This document shows positions 41,540 through 52,900 of a stretch of 64,000 bases of DNA, in pieces (position 1 is the first letter of the stretch; the number at the start of each line of letters is the position of its first letter). Where the stretch lies: positions 8,388,717 through 8,452,716 of the forward strand of contig OX243827.1 in assembly GCA_945859605.1 (NCBI GenBank), read 5' to 3'. A model generated the notes under the pieces. The model saw only the letters and a program-made list of their open reading frames with translations, had not been told where the DNA came from and ran no database searches. The translations under genes were made by a program, and so were the position numbers. The stretch is from Lumbricus rubellus. Its lineage: Eukaryota; Annelida; Clitellata; Crassiclitellata; Lumbricidae.

Positions 41540-44500
41540 AGACAGCAGTGCATAAACTACTCCGGTATAATAATCCAACCAAAAAACGAGCAACTAATTG
41601 TAACGGAATAAAGAACAAGCGTCGTAAACATTAACTGCAGGCTCTGACTACAGTTGGTTAACCCTTTAACAACCAGCCTACAGTTGTTTTCAATGCATTT
41701 TATTACACGATGATCGTTATAGGGTGAAGTTGACTCTCATCGATACGCTTGAAAGTTAACTGCGACAGACGAGTCACATATACCGATAAATCCATTGGCA
41801 TGTCATTTAACTAAATTCACTGGCATAAACTTGCTTGCACCATGTATTTAAGACATAGTGCAGCGCTATGACCACGGATAATTAATCAACCAAAGACTTG
41901 GAATGTGTTCTCTGCACTTGATAAATGAGTCAAAGAGAACTTCCTTTCTGCCCTCCATTAATCTGTTTATGCCCACTTTCCCACGCAACTCTGGACAATG
42001 TAGCTTTTATGACTGAATGTATTGGGTAACTAACATGGGCTACCCGCAAATATTTTTGCAGGAGGCGGCAAAACACAATGGTCTGGTTAAATTTTTTGAC
42101 AAGAGCTTGAAAAATTGAAGCAGGAAATTAAAAATGATCGATATTTTCATAGAGGTTTCTAAATTTAAATTTCTCAGCTTTACTTTGTGCTTCATTTATA
42201 TTATTAGTGCTTTAGTGTAAAGAAATTTGTTAAATCAAAAACTAGCTGTTAAAAAATAGGTGTCAATTTTCCAAAGGAGCAAGTATCCACTCTTAATCCT
42301 AAGTGCGGTGCCAATGCTGGGTAATGATTTTTTTTTTTTGGGGGGGGGGGGGGAACTGATACTGAGAACGGTCATTTAGGGTTGCTCTGCACAAGTTTAC
42401 GCCAGTGTTTCAGATTCGAGCAAACAACTTTCACAGAACAATACCCACTCACGAAATCCAACAGATTTATCAACACATAACCACAAAAAAAACTCATTAA
42501 CAAAGAGCTTTCCACCAGAAAACAAGGCATAAAGAACAATCATTGATACGGTTAGTGTAGTTAACTAATATTATCATTCACCTCTAACCATAAAATAAAT
42601 CAACAGTTAATACAACCTGCAATCAGCATAAACACTCCAGATTACCTCACAATTTCTGAATTTAAACTTCATTCGACTCGATTTAAGTTTAAACAAAACT
42701 TCTCGTCGCATAAGTTGCCAATCCCAACTAACAAACAATCACAAATTTATCAGATATCTTGAAAAGCCAAACATAACGCAAACTTAATCACTGTATTCAA
42801 CGCAGTTAAACACAGCCACCAAATCTGTAGGGTCAGTAGAAGTTCACAGCAAAAAAGTTCTAATGTCACAGTATGTTTTCAAAACTGGATAAAAGTAGCA
42901 GTAAATTCAAGGCTTTTATCCACCATTACCCAACCAAATAAAAACAAAAAAACTCAGAAAAATGACAGTCGCTATGCATTATGACAGCAAAAATGTCAGT
43001 GACAACATAATGCTCTGCATCATATCATGTTTGTATTTACTATGACGGGCCAATCAGAAATAAAAAAAATGAAAGACATTAATATTATCGAATGGCTGTA
43101 TTACCATATTTAATTTTTTTTTTACATTGTGAAAAATCAGCTCCAAACGTTGTGTTGCATTAGTATCCCAAAATTTGACAAAAATTACGGCAATTTGCAG
43201 TAATTTGGGAAATTCACTGCATAAACTGAAAAACGATACAAAATTCACAGATTCTGTGACTTTCTACTGACCCTACTAATCTGTAATGACAATAACACTG
43301 ACATCTCCTTATAACTCACTTCATATTTAACGTGAATTCTCAAGAAGCACATTTCACAGGTATGGTTCCCAAAATTTAATTTACTAAATGTCACCTTGTC
43401 AAAGAAAAAACACATTAAAATGCAGTTATCCAGAAACACCCAAAAATTGCCATAAGGAGAGGCCAGTGCATATGAAAACGAATATAATGTACATTTTGGA
43501 TTACAATACCCACAAACAACTCTTTAAATCCTCAGCAAATTAAAAGAAGAAGCGACTTGAAAACAGCTCATGTTGTATCTGCGCATAAACATGACAAAAT
43601 ACGCCTAAGGTACCCGTCAAGTCATGCCGTACATCAAGAGCAAAATTCCGTAAAGGAAAGTGCTAAAATCGGTGCAACTTTCAAGCATGCGTCCATTTTA
43701 GCACTTGCCTCATAGAATCTGCTCTAAATTCAGACAAGAATAACAAATCTTTACACAAATACATAATTTCTATGTACACAAAAACCAATATTTCCAGCCT
43801 CAGACTTTGCCGCAGTCTGATGGAATCATTCCGGCCTGTCACGCCGTTTCACTGCTTCCATCTCTCTTAAGTTTCCACAATCTCAACCTCAACCCAATTC
43901 AGCTCACATAATCCTGAGCCATGGGCTGAAATTCGTTATTTATCACATTACATATAATATTGGCAAAAACTGCTTTCAATGATTCAGCTAACATTTTTTT
44001 TAAAAACCAGTTTCAATATTAATTTCTCTGATATCTTGGTCTTACGGACAGCAAATACAAAACAGACTACGTTGTTACTATCTCTGCTTAAAATTCTTGG
44101 AAGAGCCAGAACAGACATCTAATTTTGAAAAGCAACATACAGTGACTGCCTTCCTTTCTAACCAGGAGCAACATGAACTGATGCAGAGGCATAAAAGTTG
44201 ACTGACTAGCCATTTTGTAACAGCGCTTAGTAAACATTCACTGTAACATATTCAGACATTACTCCATGAAACCCATTCCAAATGTTTAATCACAAAATAA
44301 AATGTTGTATTGTAAAGATTCAATCAAAAAAACTGAAAATTTTATCATAAAATAGTCTAGATTAAACATCAGCAAATTATCGGTATTCTTCGTTCAGAAT
44401 TTTAAGAGGAAAAGGAATTTATCAAGAAGTTTTTCCCCATTAACAACGTTAAATTTAACAATTAAATTTTCATTTATTGTGAATAATGATGTAGGTTATA

Positions 44501-44900
44501 AAAAACCTACAGCAACTCAGTTCATGGATCCTGTAATGTACACCGTAAGTCCACCATTTTTGACACTGCGGGCCACCAATGAACTTAACCTCGAAGCCGA
44601 GGGCTGCGACAGTAAACCCAAGCAATGAAAAAATTTATTTAAAATTAATAACGATTAAAATTTAATATTGAATAATCATAATGAATACATTGTTGAAACT
44701 TGATTTTGTGCTCAAATGTCAAAATAAAATTTATCAAGCCAATTTACAAACAGTTACTGATGACCATGCAAGTCTGTGGTTTTGCTTTTTCTCATTTTCA
44801 CAAAATTTGCAAGAATTTCACTAGCTCAAGGGGTCACTAAAATACGGCTTGGGGCCGCAGGTTAAACAACGCTGCTGTAAGAAATCACAATGACTGGTTT
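41540..44900. other. No gene seen (3.3 kb)
   Basis: AT-rich with only short chance frames. A stretch at 41890-41960 (CTTGGAATGTGTTCTCTGCA) recurs at 45280-45350, so an unnamed dispersed repeat is present. 44560-44880 has hAT-like end vestiges but no target duplication. Confidence 0.5.
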
Positions 44901-44911
44901 ACACAGATTAA

Positions 44912-44974
44912 CCCTTTAATACCGAGATGGTAGTAAATGGTATGGGAAATATTATACCCTCCGGCATTAAAGGG
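44912..44974. mobile_element. Tiny piggyBac-like MITE, 63 bp, TTAA flanks
   Basis: Inverted ends CCCTTTAATACCG and CGGCATTAAAGGG between two TTAA (44908-44911, 44975-44978), matching the TTAA target and CCC start of piggyBac elements. It could fold into an almost complete hairpin. Confidence 0.6.
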
Positions 44975-45279
44975 TTAAGAAACCGGTTCCATTCTGACTT
45001 TCACGGTGGCTGACTGTATTTATCAGTACGGCTTTTAAGAAGATAGGTATAAGACTAAAATGTATTCAGAGGTTAACATTCGCGGAGCCAGCAAAAACCG
45101 ATTAACGTCAAATCGTACCAGACACGAAAACCATTAGATCTAATCACATTAGACATTTATGCTAAGTCCTCAGACAAAAAACATTAGCGAAAAGAATACA
45201 CAGGAACTTCCAAACAACATGACTTGATTGGGAAATTGAGAACTACAGGGGACGTGTCAAAACCTGGACATTTCACCAA

Positions 45280-45350
45280 AGGCTTGGAATGTGTTGCCTG
45301 CAGTGCACTCACTATATGCATAAGAGAAAACTTTCCTTTCTCAGATACCA
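45280..45350. repeat. Unnamed dispersed repeat (pair with 41890-41960)
   Basis: Both copies carry CTTGGAATGTGTTNCCTGCA-like sequence and a GAGAANACTTCCTTTCT-like block. No family recognised. Confidence 0.45.
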
Positions 45351-45934
45351 GCACTAAAAGAAAAGGATGTGCAACTTAAGTTAGGTTGAATCTGTCTTCT
45401 GACAATTATAGAACACCAAATTACAACAGTAACCATTATTGACCATGTCAAATTTGACTTAATATGGACCATTGAAACTTCAGTTTGCGTTCCCAAGATA
45501 AGCCAGATAAATATATTAGTAATAAATTCTACCTAGTTTCTTGTGCGTGTTATTTCTGACAATTTCTCAATCAAGAACAGGAATACAGACAATGGCAACT
45601 TCATTTATGTAATGGGTATCTATGGCATTTCTATGAGATCTTATCTTCATTTGTGTCATAAACGTTATTAAATCATATTTCTCTTTTCAACAAACACCAA
45701 TCCAAACATACCACGAAACAAGACATTAAAATTTCAATTCGTCAAATCGACAGCAAGCAAATTTATAGCCGAAGCAATGATAAACCCGAACAAATCCCAG
45801 TTTTATAGAAATTCCACATCAAGGATGTACACGTAACTGGTCACAGACACAGTGCAGTAAGGAAGAAAAGAGCAGTTTCTTTAGCTAGTCGTTAGTGTGA
45901 AGTCTCACAAATTTCATTTTTATACCCCAGAGCG

Positions 45935-46130
45935 AGTGGCTAGTCCTCTCCTTCACTGTCAGATCTCCCCGCTAACAGTGCACAGGTAGCGTACTTGCTA
46001 CAGCAGAGTACGTCAAGAGTGCAAGTGGAGATGAAAACCTCAAAACATTTGCAGGACTGGCAGGGATTTGAACCTCTGTCCCCTCGGCCGACAGTCCAGC
46101 ATGCTAGCCACCAGGCTATCATGCAAATTG
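45935..46130 (-). repeat. SINE-B, best-preserved copy
   Basis: Minus strand starts with a tRNA-like head TGATAGCCTGGTGGCTAGCA (A-box region) and B box AGGTTCAAATCCCTG, then a body through CTGTGCACTGTTAGCGGGG. The head is close to a real tRNA but lacks a matching 3' acceptor arm. Confidence 0.6.
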
Positions 46131-46394
46131 TGGTAGAAAGTCAAAATAAGGATCTAAATGGTGAAGTCATTCAAGTTTCATCACAGTCAGAAAGACGGGG
46201 TCTTATAGAAAAGGCAGACAATGCCAGATTAGAATAATAATTCTATTAGCTCTGGATGGAACCGGTAAGTACTTCTACCATCTTCACCGATGGAAGACAG
46301 AAACAATTATTTCTCAATTTAATTAATTCTATCTTCTGATTTAGAAATTCTTCAAAACGCTTCGATTAATTTTAAACGAAGGTAAATGCGGGGG

Positions 46395-46972
46395 TCAGTC
46401 CGTAACAGCAGCGTGAACCTTGCGTACATTAACAACAGGGGGCGAGGGATTTTTGGGCGGAACACAATCATCATCGTGATGCTTATGCTCCGTGATATAC
46501 GACTTGAAGAATTCGTAAACCGACCACGAGATGGCAGTCGACGGCATCTGATAAAGAATTCGTGCGCTAATCCCGCTAAAGAATCCTCGAAATCCCCGAA
46601 ACCGGTAGACAGTTCGAAAAGCCTCGACGAAGCCCGAAATGGCGTTGGTGTTTGTGACGTGCGCACATTTCTCCTGCGTGTTCAGAAGGGTTTTGCAGAC
46701 GTCGAGGGGCGTCGTGGCCGCGGCCGCTATCGCCCCGGCCAGGGCGCCGGAAATTATGTGCGATTCTGGGTTGTAGTGCCGGTCCTTGTTAAGGACGTCC
46801 TGGGTGAGTTCGTACATGATGAAATGTAGACTCTGGAATGGGATGTTCATTGAAAGCTGCGTGCCGTAGCTGCGGTAGAAGGCGATCATGCCTTCTTTGG
46901 CGTACGTGGAACGGACGCAGTGTATCCAGTTCTTGTACGGACTTCCGTAGACCTGCAGTCGCTGTTTTATCA
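46395..46972 (-). CDS. Mitoferrin exon 4 (last coding exon)
   Basis: Acceptor GGTGTTGTAG, reads [20 protein letters not shown] through [20 protein letters not shown] to a stop at 46395. The C-terminal tail is His/Asp-rich then Pro/Val-rich and lineage-specific. Confidence 0.97.
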
Positions 46973-49900
46973 CTACAACACCAGCAGCACACACACACAC
47001 ATATATATATATATATACACACTTTTACACAGTTATAAATACATAATCAGTATTAATAATATATATATACACATATGTATAAAATATGTGCATATATACA
47101 ATGTAATCTATATATATTCCAAGTTTAAAATAACAATGCTATTTTCAGCACTTGGCTAATTTACCTTTTAAAGGGCCTCAAGTTCTTTCAGCAAAGCTTC
47201 AGTAATATTTCAAATAAACCATGATCAATGCTGAATAGTTATGGGCTCACATGTATGCATTCCATGTCTCTGCCCCTAAGGAATGGAATCGGCTGCCACT
47301 ATCTCACTGTAGCTCAAATTTACTTCCTTCCTTCAAACCATCGCTCAAAACTCACTACTTCATCTAGGTTTTCATGCACTATTGCATCTTCTCAGGACTG
47401 CCTATCTATGCTTTGGATTCACATGTCTTGTGACTGTGCAGTGTTCACTGCGCACGCATTACAAATTTAAATAATAATAACAATATGATTTCAAATCCAG
47501 AATACACCGCCATAAGTACCATACCAATTAGTTTTGCATAACTGCATACAGGTCTAAATTCTATTCAGAAATTTTACATAACTAGATGCAAATATGCTTC
47601 AGTGCCTATTCAATGTCCAATGGAAATACAACTAATACAGTCCATTATGAGCATATTCTCACCTTAATTTAGCGGTCATATACTAGCTGAGCTCCCGAAT
47701 ATCTCATCTGACTCTGGCCACTTCTCTTTGTCCACTCCACTCCGCTCCTCTCACCAGTACAGTCTCTTCGTCCTGCGCACTAGGACTGCCATGGCTGAAA
47801 CACGAACCTTTGCTCTCATTGGCCATGCATTGTGGAACCAGCTTCCTCCTTTGACGCATTCCTCCTTATTAACTAAATAATGGGTCAAGTGCTTCTCTTC
47901 AATGTCTCAATAAAACTTTTTTCCCTCTTGGTCTCTTGCACTGGGGAGTGCCTCTGATAACGTGCACTGTGAGAGGCACTGTATAAATTTATGGATGCAT
48001 TTATTTATGGATACAGTATAATTACAATACATGCATCAGAATTTGTTGTCAGTAAATCTACAACTGCAGTTTACTGACCATCAGCTGGATTCATTACAGC
48101 GTCATGAAGAACGGTTGCACACGACCCAGCAGCACCTGGAAGTGGAAAGACAAATGCGTTCGTCAAATGTAAAGCAAACGTAACAGCAATCGTAATGTAA
48201 AGTAAACACAATCATTTTTATAGAGCTACAAATTGTCCGTCGATTGTTCAAGCATTAAACAGTCACAACTGTATCAATTGGACTTGTTTACGAGCTACCA
48301 TGGTTCACATAATATGCCACTTCATGCAATGTAATTTAGAGGCATAATGTCTCCGTGGATAGTTAATAAACTTTCTATAAGTGGTCTATATATTACACAC
48401 TTGACCACTGTTAAACACCTTGTAAGCTTACTGGTTTTAATGCACCATACAAAATCCGCAGTCTATCACCAAGTATTGACTTGTAAACACCTTAAAAATC
48501 AGCCGTGTAGCATCAAGGTTAAGTCAGAATATTCTTTATTAGTTTACCAACAAACGCAAAGTAGTTGACAGAAGTAATAACATAGAGAAATATTTTATTC
48601 AAAGCAATACAACCTTCTCATAATAGAACTTCTTTTTTGGAAAATGTGTCAAATCTAGGTAGGGGTTGGATCATGTGGCCTGGGTTGAGTATTGTATGGA
48701 ATGGCCTTATGAGAAATTAGGAGGTCGTGAAGAATGTGACAAGGGTTTAAAAGGATAGACCGCAAAAGAGCAGAGTCAGTTCTAGAACAGAGTGCGCAAA
48801 AACTAGGAAACTTGGTAGGGAGGAAGCTTGAACAAGTTAATTTCTCAGAAGGCAGTTACGCTCCATGACATTTTAAAGCATGCATGACCAATGACAAATT
48901 AATAGAATTAATAAAACCCACACGGAATTCCGTATGGCAATTATGGCATGCTTGCTTGGCCCACGGCTTTCATGGGCTGGTAAGAAACAACCAATGTTAC
49001 ATCATGCATTGTCACTTGAATCCCAAACAGCTTCTGAAGCATACAGCAACTGATACAGATCTACAGAGTACACGTGTGTCATTATCACAATCAGAGACCG
49101 TCTGCTAGTACAGCGAAAGACCATTAATTAGCAATTTAGTAACCCTAGAGCAACCATACACTGGCACTCAGCCACCAGCGGCCGTCTGTCTGGTTGCTCC
49201 ACAAGTGGTTCGTAACCTTTTCAAGGGAGCCGAACCTCAAGACAAAATCCATGACCACTCACCGAACCCCTCAAGGTTGAACAATAATTTTCTTTGCTCG
49301 ACATACTCTGTGGTAGAAATATATAGGAAAAGGGTAATAGTTGCTTTTAGCGTATGTCGCACGATGCTATTTCTGCAGTAAAACAAAGAAAAATTGCATA
49401 TCTTATCGGTACTACCTTACGTCACAGAAAGATGGCATTGGCTGCCGGTGTTAATTATCGGGAGGTGCAGTAAGACAAAACTAAGGTTAACAGGACGAAT
49501 AGCTCTAAACTTCATAAGGTAGGGCCTGGTAGGCAATAGCCGCAATATATTTCTACCAAAATTTATTAAATAAAAGTCGAAAAAAATCAAATGATTTTTC
49601 ACTGAATATACATGTATATATTTCAGAGGACCTCTGTCGAACCCCTGGCACTGGCTCATCGAATCCCAGGGGTTCGGTCGAACACTGGTTAAGAACCACT
49701 GAACTAGAAGCTCTGCATTTTCGGGCCCTCTAGTTGAAAAGTTGGAACCATCATCGTCTGCAAGCTTTCTCCTCCTCTGAACATTCAAAACTTCCAGAAG
49801 TCCACTAGATATTTTAATGATAGCACTGACTTGGTGCAGGCACCAGTGATGCCTAGAGGCACAAGAGGCAAACGCCCGGCACCAGTGATGCCTAGAGGCA

Positions 49901-52900
49901 CAAGAGGCAAACGCCCAGAGGTTCAACAACCCCTAGGGACCCAGGCCAAGTAGTTGCATATTTAAAAAATTATGATTTATAAATGCCTTTTTAAGTATAA
50001 TATTGCACAAAAAATTAACTACAATCAGCTAAACTTAGTTAACAACTCAATAAAATCTTAATTTATATATAAATATAAAACTGTAGGTCACACAGGTCTG
50101 CACTTCTATCACTTCAATTTGTTTCTTAAAAAAATTGCTTTTCCTGAGCATTAAGATAGTTTAGGGGCCAGTGACTGTTCTGCCTAGGCAACCAGAATTT
50201 CTTGCATCAACCCTGATTTTTGTGCGAGTGGCGCTTCATAACTCTTTGATTACGGTACAATTACTATGTATACAATAAAAATAAATATCTGCTCAGTTTC
50301 TATTCTCACATATTCAACATATAAAAACTCATAGTAGATACTGGCATGCTGTCTAACACTTTAACAGTTCACTCGTGTAGTCTACACAAGTTTCATTTTT
50401 AAAATAATTTTTGATAAAACAATTTATTAACATGCCAGAAAATTACTCGACCAATTAATCAAATTCTCTGTACAGATTCAGCAAAAGGCTGCAGAGAGTT
50501 CAAATGGCCAAACATGTCAAACAGATTGAACAGTTCACTTGAACCAATTCTTGACACACGACCAATTTTTCTAGATAGGCTTAACTGCCACCAGGTGTTG
50601 CTTGCTTGGAAACTGCTCTCAGATTGCTACCCACAATACAGGCTATGCTGCATTGTCTCATAATTAAAACCACACAATTTATTAAAGCCACGTGGCATGC
50701 TAAGAATTCGCACACAACACAAGATTGCGTCCTGCACTGGCTCCTGACAACCTATAACTTTGGGAGTGGAATTTAGGTTTCTGGGGGAAGGAAAAATGGC
50801 ATTTTTGGGTGGACAACAACTGCTCAGCCAGACACAGACGCACCCCCTTTGACAACCTTTTTTAGTACTTAAATGCTTCGCAGCTTAATTGAATTCTTTG
50901 ACTGACAGGAAAATTTCACTTTCTCTAAGCCTGTCGAATTTGGGGGAGGGGGGGAAGAGAGATGCTACGTACATTGCACATACATGTGTACAACACTTCT
51001 CGATTTTTGATGACCAGTGGAAAATTCTCATTCCTGTGGGGTGAACTTTCCCTGAGAAGTCTACATTAAGCACTGGGTGTGCAGTGCAATAGTGCATTAC
51101 TGATTCTGATATAAGCTGAAGGCCTTCTTCTTTCCTGTTTGAACCCAAGGGGTGTTTTTACCTTCGAAGACGTTTTGCTACAACCATTTTAAGTTAAAAT
51201 AAAAACTAATTTACTCATTTATAATTATGACATTTTGTCGCATGACATTTTGTCAGGCCACCTTCACAATTATAGTAGAGGTCAAGTGTCCCGTCAAATG
51301 CAGAAAGGGTCATCAAATGACAGTCTCACATTCAAGCTCCATAGAGTGAATTAACTAGAAGAGTAATAATAGTGTTGCTACACTCCTATCAGGAAACAAT
51401 TAAGATATACTAATGCAGATGACGCATCATGCAATTCTACACATATGCAGTTTAATTGACTCAGTAATACAACCAGTTACTCTGATTACTCATGAGTCAT
51501 GACATAATGATCAGCATTAGCAAGACCACTGTCAAATTTTTATCTAGATCAACTAACCATGAGCCAAGATATTGCTGTGATTTCCGCTACTACTTAGAAT
51601 CTTTTTCATTTTTTCGTAGCAGGCGAAGTACATGGCATGTGCTGGACCGGCCCCGTACGCCATGACGTTGATGCCCCGTACCGTACTCCGTAGCCCTTCG
51701 TAGCGAACGATTCGATACAACGCATGCACTACGTTCCGGTAGTTCGCTCTTGGGTCGGGAACCAAGACCTGCATTCGAGTCTACAAAATCATTCAGACAT
51801 AATTCTCATAAACGCTAGCTCAAACCTAAAATTGACGTAAGTCATGTATGTATATGAACAATTGAACATTTATATAGCTAGCGCCTTACAATAACCTCAC
51901 GAAGGTGCTTAACGTAGCTACCAGACAGTTCTAAACAAGTGTGTCTTAAAATTGTCTTTGAGAATGTTTCATGAGATACATGCAGTGCATTATCACGAAT
52001 TGTTAATGGAAGACTGTTCCAGTATGAAGGTCCAATGCATGAGAAGGCGCGGTGGGCCTGTATCACTGTACGGAAGCATGGGACTATCAAGATTCAAGCC
52101 CCCGCAAGTCGCAGAGCGCAGAGACCGACGACCTGGTTGGTTGGAGACGGGAATAAAGAGCTCCCTAATACTTAATATTTACTTTACACAGTAAGACAGT
52201 AACCCTACAATACATTTGTTCATGCAGGTTTCACTCTGCAGGAAAATAAGAAAAACCCGTGGAAGTCCAGGAACAATGCCCAGGGCAATTAACCTTCTTT
52301 CTGGCAGATGAAGAACAATGCCCATTCTGAACAACAATAGCAACCACCAAACAACTTCAGCAGAAGTCAACAGTGGGATAAAGTTCAACATAGATCCTGA
52401 AACAGGACAATTTCAGCAAGTTATTCGCAAAGTGCTCTGCACAATGTCCTCTGAACTCTCTTTCAGATGAATGCAAAATCGTCAATGGCTCTGCGGACTG
52501 TCTGAGCACCCCAGGTTCGCTCCCTAGACCTGGGCCACAGCAACAATGCCAACTGCTCCAAAAACAATGACCTAGAAACCACCACACAATGACCCAGACA
52601 TTCACGAAATACTTAAACTCTCTTCATCTGGCATTTCATTCATTTACAAAGGAGGTGGGTAACATGCCCGCCCGACACGTGGGCCAGATTCGACCTCTGG
52701 AGACCTTTGCACCAAACCTTCACAAGTCTTTTATACAAAAAATGTACCTGGCACATGAGAAGCTTTTATACATTTTATGTATTTTCAAAGTGAATAAGCT
52801 CAAACACATTATGTTCTTAAAGTTTAGTGTAAGGCAATTTGTAACCATCAGTACACTACGTCTTCATTCGAGAAATTATTTTCATTTCCTTTAGCGCTCT

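Noticed and set aside
44560..44880. Possible hAT element (GCGGGCCACC ... GGGCCGCAGGTTAAACAACGCTG)
   Set aside because: Ends only loosely inverted and no 8-bp duplication could be read.
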